This document shows, piece after piece, positions 5,428-7,727 of a DNA stretch of 7,727 nucleotides; positions within the stretch are counted from its first letter, which is position 1, and every line of letters starts with the position of its first letter. The stretch is taken from NCBI GenBank assembly GCA_031266115.1, contig JAISBQ010000375.1:1-7727 (forward strand), read 5' to 3'. The position numbers and the translations under genes are program-made. Under the pieces are notes generated by a model that had not been told where the DNA came from, searched no databases, and saw only the letters and a program-made list of their open reading frames with translations. The DNA comes from Bifidobacteriaceae bacterium. Lineage in GTDB: Bacteria > Actinomycetota > Actinomycetes > Actinomycetales > WQXJ01.

Positions 5428-6120
5428 TCAGCCGGCGGTCAGCATCGCGGTCGCGACCGCCCGACACACCTGGGTGACCTGGTTCCAGTCGCGCCAGCGG
5501 GCAGCGAGACCCTTGTAGTGCGCCAGGCGGGTGGTGATGCGCGAGTCCTTGGGCGCGGGCTCAGCCAACTGGGCGGCGACCTGAGCGGCCACCGCGCCAT
5601 CGGTTGAGACCTGGTCGGCGTAGTACGCGTCAATGTCGGCCAACACCTCGCCCGCACGGGCGACACCCAGGGTGACGCTGAGCGCGGCGACATCAAGGTA
5701 GTCGCGCACCTGATTGCGCTTGACCACGAGAAACGCCTTGATCCGCAGGGTTTCGGCCGCCGTTGGAACGGTGATCTCGGCACCATCGGGCAGCCGGTAA
5801 CGCTCGGTTTCCAAGGGGCGGCACCGGATGAGCTGGCGCACGCCGGTTTCAATCCCGCCTAGCTCACCGAGCACAACCTTGCCTGGGGTGACGCGGTTGG
5901 TGACCCAGTCACCCTCGTGTTCAAGGGCGCCAAGCACCGCGTCAAAGCGCTCGCGAAGATTCGTCAACACATGGTCGTGGTCGGTGCTGATCCTGTGGCG
6001 AGCGTGAAGCGCGGCGGCCGATCCGCCCACCAACACGGCATCTGGCACGAGGCGCTGAAGCCGGGCAGCGCTGGCGAGAATGTCGGCGAGGTCCGGCTCG
6101 GACCGCAGAGAACCGCTCAT
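5428..6120 (-). CDS. AbiEii-like nucleotidyltransferase, probable toxin
   Basis: This 230-residue protein resembles the AbiEii/AbiGii nucleotidyltransferase toxin family. Members transfer nucleotides to RNA targets and act in abortive infection or toxin-antitoxin pairs. Visible motifs are the G-G-S nucleotide-binding turn (32-34) followed by A-A-L-H, the metal-binding pair Asp47 and Asp49 in S-T-D-H-D-H, and the distal block with Lys128, Arg135, R139-D140 and Asp143 (K-A-F...R-D-Y-L-D). The expected active-site positions are present, so it looks intact. The ATG at 6118-6120 has no real ribosome site. A TATGAT -10 sits exactly at -12 to -7 relative to the ATG, so translation may be leaderless. 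It is divergent from an HTH gene that would be the antitoxin and repressor. The substrate (tRNA or other) cannot be told from sequence. Confidence 0.8.
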   Translation of the reverse strand: MSGSLRSEPDLADILASAARLQRLVPDAVLVGGSAAALHARHRISTDHDHVLTNLRERFDAVLGALEHEGDWVTNRVTPGKVVLGELGGIETGVRQLIRCRPLETERYRLPDGAEITVPTAAETLRIKAFLVVKRNQVRDYLDVAALSVTLGVARAGEVLADIDAYYADQVSTDGAVAAQVAAQLAEPAPKDSRITTRLAHYKGLAARWRDWNQVTQVCRAVATAMLTAG

Positions 6121-6124
6121 TGCC

Positions 6125-6140
6125 TTATCATATCTGATAA
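6125..6140. promoter_or_regulatory. Operator palindrome overlapping the toxin -10
   Basis: TTATCA (6125-6130) and TGATAA (6135-6140) form a perfect 6-bp inverted repeat around TATC. It stands out as an AT-rich patch in GC-rich DNA, midway between the divergent genes. It contains TATGAT on the minus strand (6127-6132) and TATCAT on the plus strand (6126-6131), each one base from the -10 consensus. A protein bound here, most likely the HTH partner, would cover the toxin promoter and possibly the antitoxin promoter. Confidence 0.6.
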
Positions 6141-6195
6141 CCTCAATGCTCGGTGACGACTAGTGCGCCGGTATGTCGAGGGTCCAGCAACAATC

Positions 6196-6203
6196 TGGAG
6201 AGG
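6196..6203 (+). promoter_or_regulatory. Ribosome binding site deciding the HTH gene start
   Basis: GGAGAGG lies just before ATG 6206-6208, with GGAG five bases away. The upstream in-frame ATG at 6173 lacks any such site. Confidence 0.55.
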
Positions 6204-6205
6204 TC

Positions 6206-6622
6206 ATGGGGCTGAGGTTCCGCAACATCACGGCGACGCCGGATGATCCGGTGTCCGAGTGGGGCGTCGAGGGTCTCGCGGCAGCCATTGAGCGAGGCGG
6301 GATTACGCACCTCCAGCGCATCGCGCGTCGCGTGCTAGACGAGCCGGATGGCGACGTCGCTCTCGATCTGGGTCAGGCCATCGCGATCACCGATACGCCG
6401 CTGGGCGGGCTGCTCGCAGAGATGGTGGACCGTGCCCGCCATGGTCCCCGCGCCGAGGTAACCCACCGCATCCGGTTGGCGATCGCCATGTCCGGGCTCA
6501 CCGCACGGGAATGTGCCCGCCGGCTCGGGACCAGCGAATCCCGTCTCTCCACCTACGCCTCCGGCAAGGTCACTCCAAGTGCGACGACGCTGATTCGCAT
6601 CGAGAACCTGGGGCGGCGCTGA
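6206..6622 (+). CDS. XRE-type HTH protein, probable antitoxin/repressor
   Basis: This 138-residue protein has an N-terminal alpha-helical region (about 1-80) of unassigned fold. A C-terminal helix-turn-helix follows (about 84-135): helices around R-I-R-L-A-I-A, T-A-R-E-C-A-R-R-L-G and the recognition helix S-E-S-R-L-S-T-Y, then S-G-K-V-T-P-S-A. This is the XRE/Cro-type pattern. I chose the ATG at 6206 because GGAG lies five bases upstream; an ATG at 6173 has none. It is divergent from the AbiEii-like gene, with only 85 bases and one palindrome between them, so the likely job is to repress the pair and counter the toxin. It does not resemble AbiEi, the usual partner, whose winged helix is N-terminal. 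The stop lies 35 bases from the convergent ettA stop. Confidence 0.75.
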   Translation: MGLRFRNITATPDDPVSEWGVEGLAAAIERGGITHLQRIARRVLDEPDGDVALDLGQAIAITDTPLGGLLAEMVDRARHGPRAEVTHRIRLAIAMSGLTARECARRLGTSESRLSTYASGKVTPSATTLIRIENLGRR

Positions 6623-6631
6623 GAACGCGCC

Positions 6632-6647
6632 ACGCGGCGGCCCGCGT
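6632..6647. terminator. Hairpin between convergent HTH gene and ettA
   Basis: ACGCGG (6632-6637) and CCGCGT (6642-6647) pair perfectly around CGGC in the 35-base gap between two convergent stop codons. A T-tract is missing on both strands. The position suits a bidirectional terminator. Confidence 0.45.
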
Positions 6648-6657
6648 CCCCGCGCAG

Positions 6658-7727
<1,070 letters not shown>

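Noticed and set aside
6173..6205. Earlier ATG for the HTH gene
   Set aside because: No ribosome site upstream; the ATG at 6206 has GGAG at proper spacing.

Overview
The window is high-GC DNA with actinobacterial traits: GTG starts, Shine-Dalgarno sites mixed with leaderless-looking starts, a long-form amylomaltase, EttA, and a stand-alone glucose/GlcNAc-type PTS EIIB. It is most likely chromosomal DNA of an actinomycete. I cannot fix the genus.

Layout. (1) 1-231 has no convincing gene but holds a strong 12-bp-stem hairpin. (2) 232-1182 (-) is a lipoprotein of unknown function, and 1332-1649 (-) is a small secreted protein of unknown family. (3) 1650-2002 is a gene-poor stretch with three abutting dyads. 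(4) 2003-4153 (-) is malQ, a GH77 4-alpha-glucanotransferase, divergent from an mscS-family channel gene that starts at 4255 (+). Their shared promoter region carries an imperfect inverted duplication. (5) The mscS gene lacks its C-terminal domain. Its last codons run straight into a reversed, 5'-only fragment of an AAA-type ATPase gene (4867-4986, -). This looks like a deletion or recombination junction that removed the 3' ends of two convergent genes. (6) 5132-5365 (-) is an orphan PTS EIIB. (7) 5428-6120 (-) and 6206-6622 (+) are a divergent pair: an AbiEii-like nucleotidyltransferase and a protein with a C-terminal XRE-type helix-turn-helix. The space between them holds a TTATCA-N4-TGATAA palindrome. 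(8) 6658-7727 (-) is the C-terminal two thirds of ettA, running off the window.

How the genes relate. malQ (maltodextrin recycling) and the PTS EIIB (sugar uptake) belong to carbohydrate metabolism but are not one operon. The nucleotidyltransferase/HTH pair is best read as a toxin-antitoxin or abortive-infection module whose promoters meet in the palindrome. Together with the ATPase remnant and the truncated channel, it makes 4860-6622 look like a rearranged accessory segment between core genes (malQ/mscS on one side, ettA on the other). The most interesting points are the gene-fusion scar at about 4862-4875, the divergent (not bicistronic) toxin-antitoxin layout with a probable leaderless toxin transcript, and the mirrored promoter motifs between malQ and mscS. 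I see no CRISPR array, tRNA, rRNA, complete insertion sequence or integrase.
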